Virus record (IMG/VR): IMGVR_UViG_3300046532_004322
Span: 1-64,000 of that record
Source of the DNA: a virus
Length of the DNA stretch: 64,000 nt
Strand: one strand, 5' to 3'
The position numbers were made by a program, and so were the translations under genes. The notes under the pieces are model-generated. The model worked only from the letters and a program-made list of their open reading frames with translations, had not been told where the DNA came from and made no database searches. This document shows positions 16,988 through 24,285 of the stretch, piece after piece. Numbering within the stretch: the first letter of the stretch is position 1; each line of letters starts with the position of its first letter.

Positions 16988-18466
16988 CTAAGTCTTTGCG
17001 TCAGTGTATATTTTTTCGTATACATCATAAAGCAATCTTTGATTTATTTGATTGTGGCTATGTAACGGAACCTCAGATAAGAATAAAGATGCAGTTAGGA
17101 ATTTTAAGTATAATCTCTCTTCTTCGCTAAAAATTTCAGCTTCCAACTTGTCAAATAGTCGTTCAATTTTTTCACACCCATCATTAAACATTTTTACCGA
17201 ACCTTTGTTCAGTGTGTATAATTCTGCATCAATAAAATCATAATGATAATTAAATGAGTGTTTCATTTTAGCCCAATCATAATATTTAGACCCTAACATC
17301 TGGCCTCGAGGGTCAATCATGATTATATCTTCATTTACTGAATTCCAAAACATATTGGCTGGTATAAAATCTCCATGAATTAAATGAGTTGTTGTTTCAA
17401 TTTTTCTACCAACTTTTTCAAAATCTTTTAAAAAGCTTTTTACTTCAAAATCTTTACTCCTGGATTTTGTCTTTTCCAATATAAAATCAAAAGATGAATA
17501 GTTGTATTCGTATTTAATCATTTGCATATAGACATTTTTGCATGCGCCTAATATTTTATTCCATAAGTCAATACTTCTATCAAAAAATAAATACAATTCT
17601 CTCACAGAAGGGCTATTTATTTTCTGCATTACGTAACTAGATTCTTCGCTATACATATCATAATCTAATAATTTTGGCGTTCTCGATTTTAATATAGTTG
17701 GGATATTTTGATACCAATTTATTTCATCTATTATCTTCTGGTTCTGTCGGGATTTTTTTACAACAGTGTTGTCTATAAATTGAATTGAATTGAAATCCCT
17801 GCCTTTTTTAATACCTTTGTTTTTAAAATATTTCTCCACGCTGCCAAAATCTAGAACTTGTAAATTTTTAGTTTTAAACTCACATCCCATCAATGTTAGG
17901 GCTGATGAAATAGTGTATTCTCCATTAATTTTTATGTCTTGTAATATTTGTTCGTTAATAGCGGAAGATAATTCTTTAGAGCTTGTTAAAAAATATACGC
18001 CTGTTAAAGCTTTATTTGTATCTGGCTGTTCCTCGGGTTTTTCTAAAAAAGCATTTTTGCGAGGGTCAAACATACACCATCTAGACCAGTCTTTAACTTT
18101 AGATGTTGACACCCAATTAAACTCTTCCTCGCCTGGGCTATCATGCACTATCATGTCGCCTAGCATTATCATTACAGATGTATCATCTTGTTTTTCTAAT
18201 GCTGATTGAATAGAAATCGATAAACCTTGATTATTTTTAGGAGCTATAATATTAACTGGTAGATTATAATCTTTTGCAACCTCTGAAATTTTTTCTTTTT
18301 GATGATTTGCGACAACATATATTTGTTCGCAACCCTGATCAATTAACCACTTTACATTGTATGCTAGCAAAGGCTTTTCTTGATAAGGTAATATGCATTT
18401 AGGGTATGCTTTGCCTAATTCAAAAAATCTACTTCCAAGTCCTGCACAAGGCATTATACCTATCAT
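16988..18466 (-). CDS. Nucleotidyltransferase-kinase fusion (NTP transferase plus APH/choline-kinase-like)
   Basis: 492 aa with two enzyme domains. Residues 1-225 form an NTP-transferase: CAGLGSRFFELGKAYPK (7-23) is the nucleotide-binding loop with Arg and Lys, and MLGDMI (101-106) carries the metal Asp. Residues 235-492 form an aminoglycoside-phosphotransferase/choline-kinase-like kinase: HGDFIPAN (364-371) has the catalytic Asp366 and Asn371, and IDPRG (384-388) has the metal Asp. Such a pair can phosphorylate a small alcohol or sugar and then activate it as an NDP derivative, like separate LicA and LicC for choline. The substrate is not readable. A HAD phosphatase overlaps upstream by 4 bases. 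Confidence 0.8.
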   Translation of the reverse strand: MIGIMPCAGLGSRFFELGKAYPKCILPYQEKPLLAYNVKWLIDQGCEQIYVVANHQKEKISEVAKDYNLPVNIIAPKNNQGLSISIQSALEKQDDTSVMIMLGDMIVHDSPGEEEFNWVSTSKVKDWSRWCMFDPRKNAFLEKPEEQPDTNKALTGVYFLTSSKELSSAINEQILQDIKINGEYTISSALTLMGCEFKTKNLQVLDFGSVEKYFKNKGIKKGRDFNSIQFIDNTVVKKSRQNQKIIDEINWYQNIPTILKSRTPKLLDYDMYSEESSYVMQKINSPSVRELYLFFDRSIDLWNKILGACKNVYMQMIKYEYNYSSFDFILEKTKSRSKDFEVKSFLKDFEKVGRKIETTTHLIHGDFIPANMFWNSVNEDIIMIDPRGQMLGSKYYDWAKMKHSFNYHYDFIDAELYTLNKGSVKMFNDGCEKIERLFDKLEAEIFSEEERLYLKFLTASLFLSEVPLHSHNQINQRLLYDVYEKIYTDAKT

Positions 18467-18855
18467 TCAACACCCCCTGTTATCGTATTGAAATTCTTAA
18501 CAAACATTTCAGGCGTCATAGCTTTATCATCTACGTACACCGCTGCCCATGTTTTACCTAGTATTAACTCATCATACGGTATTTGGTGTTTTTTGAGAGA
18601 GTGTTTTATTTCCTTCTCTACTTCCTTAGCCACATCCTCAATATTGTTATTACTCCTACCCATACCTCTAGCTGTATGTAGAACCACTCTCCAACCAAGC
18701 TGTTTTAGATTTTTTATCTTCTCGACAACTGATTCAATTGGTTTGCTATTTGCATAATCTCTATCTTTTGTAGTTAATACAGTTTCGTCTATATCAAAAA
18801 CGATTGTTTTGTCTGCACTGATATTATTTTTAATATTGACAGCCTCCAGGATCAA
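18463..18855 (-). CDS. HAD-family phosphatase, capsule-type
   Basis: 130 aa. Motif I is FDIDETV with nucleophile D21 and D23, motif II region is HTARGM near 60, and VDDKAM near 112 is motif IV. Small HAD proteins with HTARG are found in capsule loci (EcbF/BcbF type). Likely substrate is a sugar or polyol phosphate, matching the kinase/nucleotidyltransferase next door. The start overlaps the cupin gene end by 26 bases; a later start is less likely because the first motif begins at residue 18. Confidence 0.75.
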   Translation of the reverse strand: MILEAVNIKNNISADKTIVFDIDETVLTTKDRDYANSKPIESVVEKIKNLKQLGWRVVLHTARGMGRSNNNIEDVAKEVEKEIKHSLKKHQIPYDELILGKTWAAVYVDDKAMTPEMFVKNFNTITGGVE

Positions 18856-19252
18856 TTTTATTAAGTTGTCTATTAATTTTTTTCCAGAAGGATTCAGATT
18901 TTTTCCATCTTAATGTTATAACTAAGCTATTTTCCAGGAACTCAAATTCATGAGGAGCATCTGGGCTCCAGTATATGTAATCCCCCTCTTCTTTCATAAA
19001 AAAATCTTCTTTACCGAAATTCATCCTTATCTTACCATACACTATTATGGCAAGGGTTATGTCTTTTTTATTTAAAACTTTCTTAGGCTTGCGTAAAAGA
19101 CCTTTTTTTTCTTTTTGAAACTTTAATTCAAAGTCTTTGGAGTTAAAGTTATTGTCCTCGACGAAAGATCCTATGATCCAGTCTTTGTATTGGTTTTTAT
19201 GAGTAGAAAAGAAATGACCAGTTTTAATTTTAGGGACAAGGGGGGTATTCAC
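18830..19252 (-). CDS. Cupin-like protein
   Basis: About 140 aa from a GTG at 19252; another in-frame GTG at 19315 would overlap the upstream gene more deeply and gives a Thr-rich start unlike the rest. The second half reads as a single-domain cupin: a strand, FGKEDFFMKEEGDYIYWSP, DAPHEFEF and LVITLRW. Only one His of the usual metal set is obvious. Cupins in polysaccharide loci act as epimerases or isomerases or bind sugars. The assignment rests on the motif and the surrounding glycan genes. Confidence 0.5.
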   Translation of the reverse strand: MNTPLVPKIKTGHFFSTHKNQYKDWIIGSFVEDNNFNSKDFELKFQKEKKGLLRKPKKVLNKKDITLAIIVYGKIRMNFGKEDFFMKEEGDYIYWSPDAPHEFEFLENSLVITLRWKKSESFWKKINRQLNKIDPGGCQY

Positions 19253-20530
19253 AGTTATTGTTCGGGTCTCTTGATATAAATGATCCGTCAGGACATTGAA
19301 GTACGGCTGGGTCACAACCAGAGGCTGCCTCGGCAGTCTCTGTAGGGGTTAGGCTAGGAGTAACGGTCTCTGTGGGGGTTAGGCTAGGAGTAGCGGTCTC
19401 TGTGGGGGTTAGGCTAGGAGTAACGGTCTCTGTAGGGGTCGAGGATGGGGGTGAGGCCGATGCAGGGCCACCGTTTTCATAATGCCAGTCTTGGATAAGA
19501 TTAACGGAATAAAGTTGTGAGTTTATACATGGATCATCAGTACAAAGAATTGACATTGATACATCCAAGGGGTAAATTTGCTCACTGGTAAAGCCCATTA
19601 TCCATCCTATATAATCGTCTCTGTCATAAGTTAAGTCGTCATTGCAGTCAAAATAAAAAGTATCTCTATTGTCAAAGGAAGAGTTCGATAATAATTCAAC
19701 ATTAGTTACTTCTCCGCTGGCAGATTCCACGACCTCAGAGAAGCTAACTGAGGCTATTGTATCGTCATCCACGAGGCGAAGAACAATTTGCGTGGGAGGG
19801 CCATTTTTGAACTTTATGGCAATGGGACCATCTTTAATATCAAAAGACGACCAATCGCTTAAAGATAAATTATTGGAGTCGCCAACGGCACCTTCAGAAA
19901 CAAAGCTATAATCAATAGTCTCGGTTTCGGCATTAAAGAAAACGGTAAAAGAACCAACTCCGTCTAGAATGAAAGTCCCACCAGGATTTACGCCGCTTAG
20001 AGCTTGGGATATTTCCGTTAATTGAGTAATTGGGCTATTAGAGAAAAAGCCCGTAGGTAAAAGAGGGAGGGTTAGATCATTTAAAAGTTTTTTTTTATAT
20101 CACTGCACTTGACATACTTGATGCCAAAATCACAGCTTTCATATAATACTCCATACTTTTTTAAATGAGGTCTGTATATCGGGGTGTGACTTTCGTTAAT
20201 TGTGAAGTCACCTTTTCCAGTAAGCTTTACTCTCGTATAAGCAAAATTATATATTTCTTTATAATGAAACGTTTCAGAAAGAGAAGCTTGGACGTCAGCA
20301 TAAAAAATCGTTATCCAGTTAGCGCCCACAGAAGGGTCGCCGTTGGTTACTTGAACGGAAACGGAGCAGCTTAATGGAGATGTATCACTAACTATGAAGT
20401 GATACGAATGAGTATTATACAAATGTATTGGTATATACTCGGTATAATTAACCCCTGAAGAACTAGCTTCAAGAATTGATTGGGAAAAAATTTCTGCTCC
20501 CCGCGACTGAGTTATTTCAGAATAAGACAT
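19230..20530 (-). CDS. Frameshift-joined virion-type protein (~433 aa) with Thr/Pro repeats and Cys-rich C-terminus
   Basis: The frame from 20530 ends at 20081, but the -1 frame is open from the A9 tract to 19230 for 285 codons. It has no ATG, GTG or TTG until 19772, and its first 105 codons read as a coherent protein (LLPTGFFSNSPITQL, NPGGTFILDGVGSF, IAIKFKNGPP). The join is at A AAA AAC (20093-20087). The full product is an N-terminal beta-rich domain, a second domain, three copies of a 10-residue Thr/Pro repeat and a Cys-rich tail (CPDGSFISRDP, CEYPPCP). It heads the long glycan operon. Alternatives are RNA polymerase slippage on the A tract, or an assembly indel there. Confidence 0.65.
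19336..19439. repeat. 30-bp tandem repeat, about 3.5 copies
   Basis: Units at 19336-19365, 19366-19395 and 19396-19425 plus a partial copy. They encode the decapeptide TPTETVTPSL and variants in the -1-frame product. Confidence 0.92.
20081..20530 (-). CDS. Zero-frame short product of the frameshift gene (149 aa)
   Basis: Starts MSYSEITQSRG and ends CSDIKKNF. The sequence is beta-rich (SVQVTNGDPSVGANWITIFYADV, FAYTRVKLTGKGDFTI) and resembles small phage neck or tail structural proteins. The stop comes two codons after the slippery heptamer, so normal decoding gives this form and slippage gives the long form with the Thr/Pro repeats. Two GTGTAA motifs lie 27-47 bases upstream. Confidence 0.7.
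   Translation of the reverse strand: MSYSEITQSRGAEIFSQSILEASSSGVNYTEYIPIHLYNTHSYHFIVSDTSPLSCSVSVQVTNGDPSVGANWITIFYADVQASLSETFHYKEIYNFAYTRVKLTGKGDFTINESHTPIYRPHLKKYGVLYESCDFGIKYVKCSDIKKNF
20087..20093 (-). promoter_or_regulatory. Candidate -1 slippery heptamer A AAA AAC within an A9 run
   Basis: On the minus strand the A run spans 20096-20088 followed by C at 20087. In the zero frame the codons are AAA AAC, so both tRNAs can re-pair after a -1 slip. The next codon but one is the TAA stop. Confidence 0.65.
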
Positions 20531-20557
20531 TAAGTGTAATTATGCTTTACGAACATA

Positions 20558-20577
20558 AGTTACACATCTTTACACTA
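20558..20577 (-). promoter_or_regulatory. Paired GTGTAA motifs upstream of the frameshift gene
   Basis: Minus strand TAGTGTAA (20577-20570) and TGTGTAACT (20566-20558). Same motif class as before the tape measure and neck genes; candidate promoter for the 20530-5396 operon. Confidence 0.3.
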
Positions 20578-20587
20578 AAAATCTTAA

Positions 20588-21529
20588 TTATTTTCTAGAG
20601 TCAGCCTCAAGCTTGTTTTTTAAATACCATTCAATAGTTAACTTCAGGCCAACTTCAAAAGAGACTGGCTTGAAATCTGGGAATTTTCTCCTCATTCTTT
20701 CTACATCGAGAACTTTCCTGGGGACGCCATTGGGCTTTGACGAGTCCCAAGTTAAGGCTCCTTCGTATTTTATATATTTTGAAACAAGTTCAGCAAGCTC
20801 AAGTATGGTGGTTCCTTGACCAGTGCCAATATTTATTGGTTCTAAATCATGCTCTAGCTCAACAGATCTAACTATGGCTTCAGCCGCATCTTTCACATAT
20901 AAAAATTCCCTAATTGGGCTTCCGTCCCCCCAGTTGATTGTAAATGGGCTACCCTTTTCCTTCTCATCGGAAAATCTTTTTATTAAGGCAGCAACGACAT
21001 GAGATCGATATTCGGTAAAAACGTCGTTTTCTCCATATAGATTAGTTAAACAAAGATGGTTTCCTTCGATGCCATATTGTTTATGGTAAGACTGTTGGGC
21101 AATTAACTGTATCTTTTTTGAGGAACCATATCCAATAACGGATTCATGCATGGGGCCGCTCCAGAAGTCTTCTTCCTTCATGAAGCCTGCGACATCTCCA
21201 GGGTATGCACAGGCAGAACCAACTGAAACTATTTTTTTTACGGAATTATGAGCCGCAGCTTCAAAAAGATTGGTTGTCATTAATGTATTTCTATTAAAAA
21301 GATTAGCTGGCTCTTCCGTATTAATCTTTAATCCTCCATAGTAAGCCGCAGAATGAATTATAACCGAAGGCCTGTATTTCTCTAGATATTTGTAGGTAGA
21401 GAAATAATCGTATAGATTACATTCGGAGCTAGACGGGGATATTATTGTCTCATATTTTTCCGAACACTTGGAAACTATTTGTCGCCCAAGAAACCCAGAT
21501 CCCCCCGTTATCATTATTTTATCATACAT
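20588..21529 (-). CDS. fcl: GDP-L-fucose synthase
   Basis: 313 aa. Converts GDP-4-keto-6-deoxymannose to GDP-L-fucose by epimerisation and NADPH reduction. Landmarks are GGSGFLGRQI (9-18) for cofactor binding, the SVGSACAYPG catalytic Ser/Cys segment, YGSSKK with the catalytic Tyr and Lys, and GDGSPIREFLYVKDAAEA near 205-222. It is the last gene of the nrdA-led operon and works with gmd two genes upstream to make the pathway complete from GDP-mannose. Confidence 0.95.
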   Translation of the reverse strand: MYDKIMITGGSGFLGRQIVSKCSEKYETIISPSSSECNLYDYFSTYKYLEKYRPSVIIHSAAYYGGLKINTEEPANLFNRNTLMTTNLFEAAAHNSVKKIVSVGSACAYPGDVAGFMKEEDFWSGPMHESVIGYGSSKKIQLIAQQSYHKQYGIEGNHLCLTNLYGENDVFTEYRSHVVAALIKRFSDEKEKGSPFTINWGDGSPIREFLYVKDAAEAIVRSVELEHDLEPINIGTGQGTTILELAELVSKYIKYEGALTWDSSKPNGVPRKVLDVERMRRKFPDFKPVSFEVGLKLTIEWYLKNKLEADSRK

Positions 21530-22454
21530 TTTTATATTTACTCCTATTATCTAAGGCTGGAGAGGCATCAATTAATTCTTTAATACCCTGCTCGACGGTT
21601 TTTGAAATTGAAAATCCTGCATCATTGATTTTTTTATAAGAAACCTCATAGTTTCTCTTGTCCTCGTCTTCGCCTATCTCTGCAAAGTGAAGATAGTAAT
21701 CAACTTTATCTTTTATCATTAAAGCTATCTCTTCTTTATTGTAATTATTGAAATCCCCGCCAACGTTAAATGTGTTATTTTTCATTGAGTCGTAATTTTC
21801 AATAGCATATACAATACTCTTTGCCATATCGTCCACATGAATAAAAGTCCTCTTGAATGTTTTTTCAAACATGACGAGAAGCTTATTGTTTATAGCTTGA
21901 TAAACAAAGTCATTAATCAATAAGTCAAGCCTCATTCTGGGGGATAGACCAAATGCAGTTGCAAATCGATAAGCAACCGCACCATTTTCATTTAAAAATA
22001 TTTCTTCAGCTTCTGTTTTAGTTTTTCCATATAAGCTGATTGGGTTAAGCGGAGTCTCCTCCGTACAAATTTCGTTTTCTATAATTCCATAATTAGATCC
22101 AGTCGAGGCATAAACAGTACCTTGATCTTTCGATAGCAATGAAGATATAAGTCTAGACGAATCCACGTTCACGGATTTAGCAAGATCAGGATTTTTCCTA
22201 CAAGCAGGGAATCCTACTATTGCTGCTAAATGAATTACGAATTCAAAATTATGAACGAGGGGTTCCATAAAAGCCTTGTCCCTGGCGTCGCCTTTTATGA
22301 ATTTAAATTTAGAATTTTTAAAATGATGTATTAATGTGTGACCATTATCATACATTAAGTTATCTACGACACAAACCTTATACCCTTTATCGAGAAGTTG
22401 TGGAACTAAAACGGAGCCTACATATCCAGCGCCCCCTGTAACCAATATCTTCAT
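21522..22454 (-). CDS. NAD-dependent nucleotide-sugar epimerase/dehydratase
   Basis: 310-aa extended SDR. GGAGYVGSVLVPQLL (7-21) binds NAD, ASTGSNYG carries the active-site Ser, and SLYGKTK carries Tyr and Lys. The end of the fold (KRTFIHVDDMAKSI, NVGGDFNNY) is typical of epimerases. It lies between gmd and fcl with 4- and 8-base overlaps, so its substrate may be another GDP- or UDP-sugar used by the same glycan. Specific reaction not readable. Confidence 0.85.
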   Translation of the reverse strand: MKILVTGGAGYVGSVLVPQLLDKGYKVCVVDNLMYDNGHTLIHHFKNSKFKFIKGDARDKAFMEPLVHNFEFVIHLAAIVGFPACRKNPDLAKSVNVDSSRLISSLLSKDQGTVYASTGSNYGIIENEICTEETPLNPISLYGKTKTEAEEIFLNENGAVAYRFATAFGLSPRMRLDLLINDFVYQAINNKLLVMFEKTFKRTFIHVDDMAKSIVYAIENYDSMKNNTFNVGGDFNNYNKEEIALMIKDKVDYYLHFAEIGEDEDKRNYEVSYKKINDAGFSISKTVEQGIKELIDASPALDNRSKYKNV

Positions 22455-23476
22455 AATAAATTGTAATCGTGATTATACATTTTTTCTACCAAGCCCATAA
22501 AAGAACATTTTGGATTCCAGCCTAATTCACTAATTGCTAATGCAGGGTTTCCTTGTAATAAATTTACTTCTGCTGGTCTATAATATTCAGGATTGACTTT
22601 TACTAAAACATTATCTCTGTCGTCAGTAAATTTCTCATCAACATCCTTTCCATGAGAAGAAACTGTTATTCCTGCAACCTGAAAACATGTAGTTATAAAA
22701 TCCCTAACAGTATTGACTTCTCCACTTGATAAGACATACTCTTGGGGATGCTCTTGGTTAAGCATAAGCCAAATGCCTTCGATGAAATCTTCAGCATCAC
22801 TCCAGTCTCTCTCTGCATTCATATTTCCAACTTCAAGTGGGATTATTTCAGTGCCATTCTCTATTGATTTTTTAATTTTCGCAATTGTTGATGTTATTTT
22901 TCTAGTAACAAATTCATAACCTCTCCTTGTACCTTCGTGATTAAACAGGAAGCCTTGAATTGCATAAATTCCATAAGACTCCCTGTATACCTTAACTAGG
23001 TGCCTTGCTGATGCTTTTGATGCACCGTAAGGGCTTCTTGGTCTAAGAGGATGCTTTTCATCTTGAGGTGAATAAATAACATCACCAAATTCTTCAGAAG
23101 ACCCTGCATTATAAAATCTACATTTAGGATGATGCGTTCTAATGGATTCAAGTATATCTAAAACTGAAGTAGAATTAACTTCGAAAGTTTGCTTTGGAAA
23201 GTCCCAACTAGAACCAACAAAACTTTGGGCGGCGAAATTAATAAAATAATCTGGTTTGTATTTTAAGATGGATTGTTCTATGCTATGAGAATCAGATAGG
23301 TCAATATTTACAAGTTTAAAACGATTGCTATTAATATGATTAATGTTAACATGATTTGTAACACTAAGTCTTCTTACCCCTCCATAAATTTTATAATCAG
23401 TATTATTGAGAAGATAGTCTACCATGAAACTTCCATCTTGGCCTGAAATTCCAGTCGTTATTATAGTTTTATTCAT
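22451..23476 (-). CDS. gmd: GDP-mannose 4,6-dehydratase
   Basis: 341 aa. First step of GDP-L-fucose synthesis. GISGQDGSFMVDYLL (9-23) is the characteristic NADP motif, GSSEEFGD holds the catalytic Ser and Glu, SPYGASKASA the Tyr and Lys, and FNHEGTRRGYEFVTRKI is a hallmark of the family. It overlaps the epimerase by 4 bases and is 32 bases from the glycosyltransferase upstream. Confidence 0.96.
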   Translation of the reverse strand: MNKTIITTGISGQDGSFMVDYLLNNTDYKIYGGVRRLSVTNHVNINHINSNRFKLVNIDLSDSHSIEQSILKYKPDYFINFAAQSFVGSSWDFPKQTFEVNSTSVLDILESIRTHHPKCRFYNAGSSEEFGDVIYSPQDEKHPLRPRSPYGASKASARHLVKVYRESYGIYAIQGFLFNHEGTRRGYEFVTRKITSTIAKIKKSIENGTEIIPLEVGNMNAERDWSDAEDFIEGIWLMLNQEHPQEYVLSSGEVNTVRDFITTCFQVAGITVSSHGKDVDEKFTDDRDNVLVKVNPEYYRPAEVNLLQGNPALAISELGWNPKCSFMGLVEKMYNHDYNLL

Positions 23477-23508
23477 ACATAAGCATGTTAAAGATTAAAT
23501 TGGAAAAA

Positions 23509-24285
23509 TCAACAAATAGAAGCTTTAAAATAATTATCTTTTATTTTTTCTAGTTTCCATTTTTTTTTAACATCAGATTTAAGCCAAGGATCTCTTTTGC
23601 AAAACAGCCTATTTGATTCTATTTTATGAGATAAAGCTTTGTTAATGTTTTTATATTCAACGTTTCCGAATTCTTGTTGGTTTACTATTCTTTCTAGGTC
23701 TTCGTTTGGTATATGATAAATATCTTTAGGCTTTATATATTTCCGCTTAACTCCTGAATTACTCATGCGATTATAAAGATCGTCATCATCAAATCCGTAG
23801 GATACTATTCTTTCGTTGTATCCATTTATGTTATCAAAGGCTTGTCGAAAAAAATATACCTGACCGTTAAGGTGGTTTTCATTTTCGTTTCTTGCGAGCT
23901 TCCAAGACCCTCTAAAGAAACTATTTGAACTAAGCCGATAAAGATCTAAGAAATTGGAAGGAAGGATTATGTCGGAATCAAGCTTTAGAACCTTGTCGAA
24001 AGTGGTTTGTGAAACGGCAAGATTGTAAGCCCATGACAATACCCACCTGAACATTTTGTCAACTCTAATGAGCTTAATTCTAGAATCATTCAAAAGCTCA
24101 ATATTTTTAATTAAGGGCTTTTGAGAAGACCAATCGACAATTATTATTTCATCTATGTTTTCGACTTTTAACCAATATCTTAAGGAGGATAGTAAATTTC
24201 TGTTTCTATCCATGCAACAGCATGCAATTGACGTCCCTTCCTTACTGGCAGCTTTCACAAGAATCGCCGCTTTTAGAAGCTTCAA
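23509..24285 (-). CDS. Glycosyltransferase, GT-A (family 2/galactosyltransferase-like)
   Basis: Up to 258 aa. SIACCCMDRNRNLL begins the nucleotide-binding strand, LKLDSDIILP holds the DxD, and GFDDDDLYNRM is the catalytic Asp segment seen in galactosyltransferase-type GT2/GT27 proteins. The ATG at 24285 gives a 44-base overlap with the nrdA end; a GTG at 24258 is an alternative. A start at the internal Met after CCC would cut the first strand, so it is less likely. Cotranscribed between nrdA and gmd. Confidence 0.72.
   Translation of the reverse strand: MKLLKAAILVKAASKEGTSIACCCMDRNRNLLSSLRYWLKVENIDEIIIVDWSSQKPLIKNIELLNDSRIKLIRVDKMFRWVLSWAYNLAVSQTTFDKVLKLDSDIILPSNFLDLYRLSSNSFFRGSWKLARNENENHLNGQVYFFRQAFDNINGYNERIVSYGFDDDDLYNRMSNSGVKRKYIKPKDIYHIPNEDLERIVNQQEFGNVEYKNINKALSHKIESNRLFCKRDPWLKSDVKKKWKLEKIKDNYFKASIC

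Noticed and set aside
19336-19439. Possible CRISPR-like array
   Set aside because: Units are directly adjacent with no spacers and encode an in-frame decapeptide; it is a minisatellite.
19230-19772. Independent gene starting at GTG 19772
   Set aside because: 105 upstream in-frame codons read as convincing protein and join the upstream gene at the A9 tract; a start here would split a domain.
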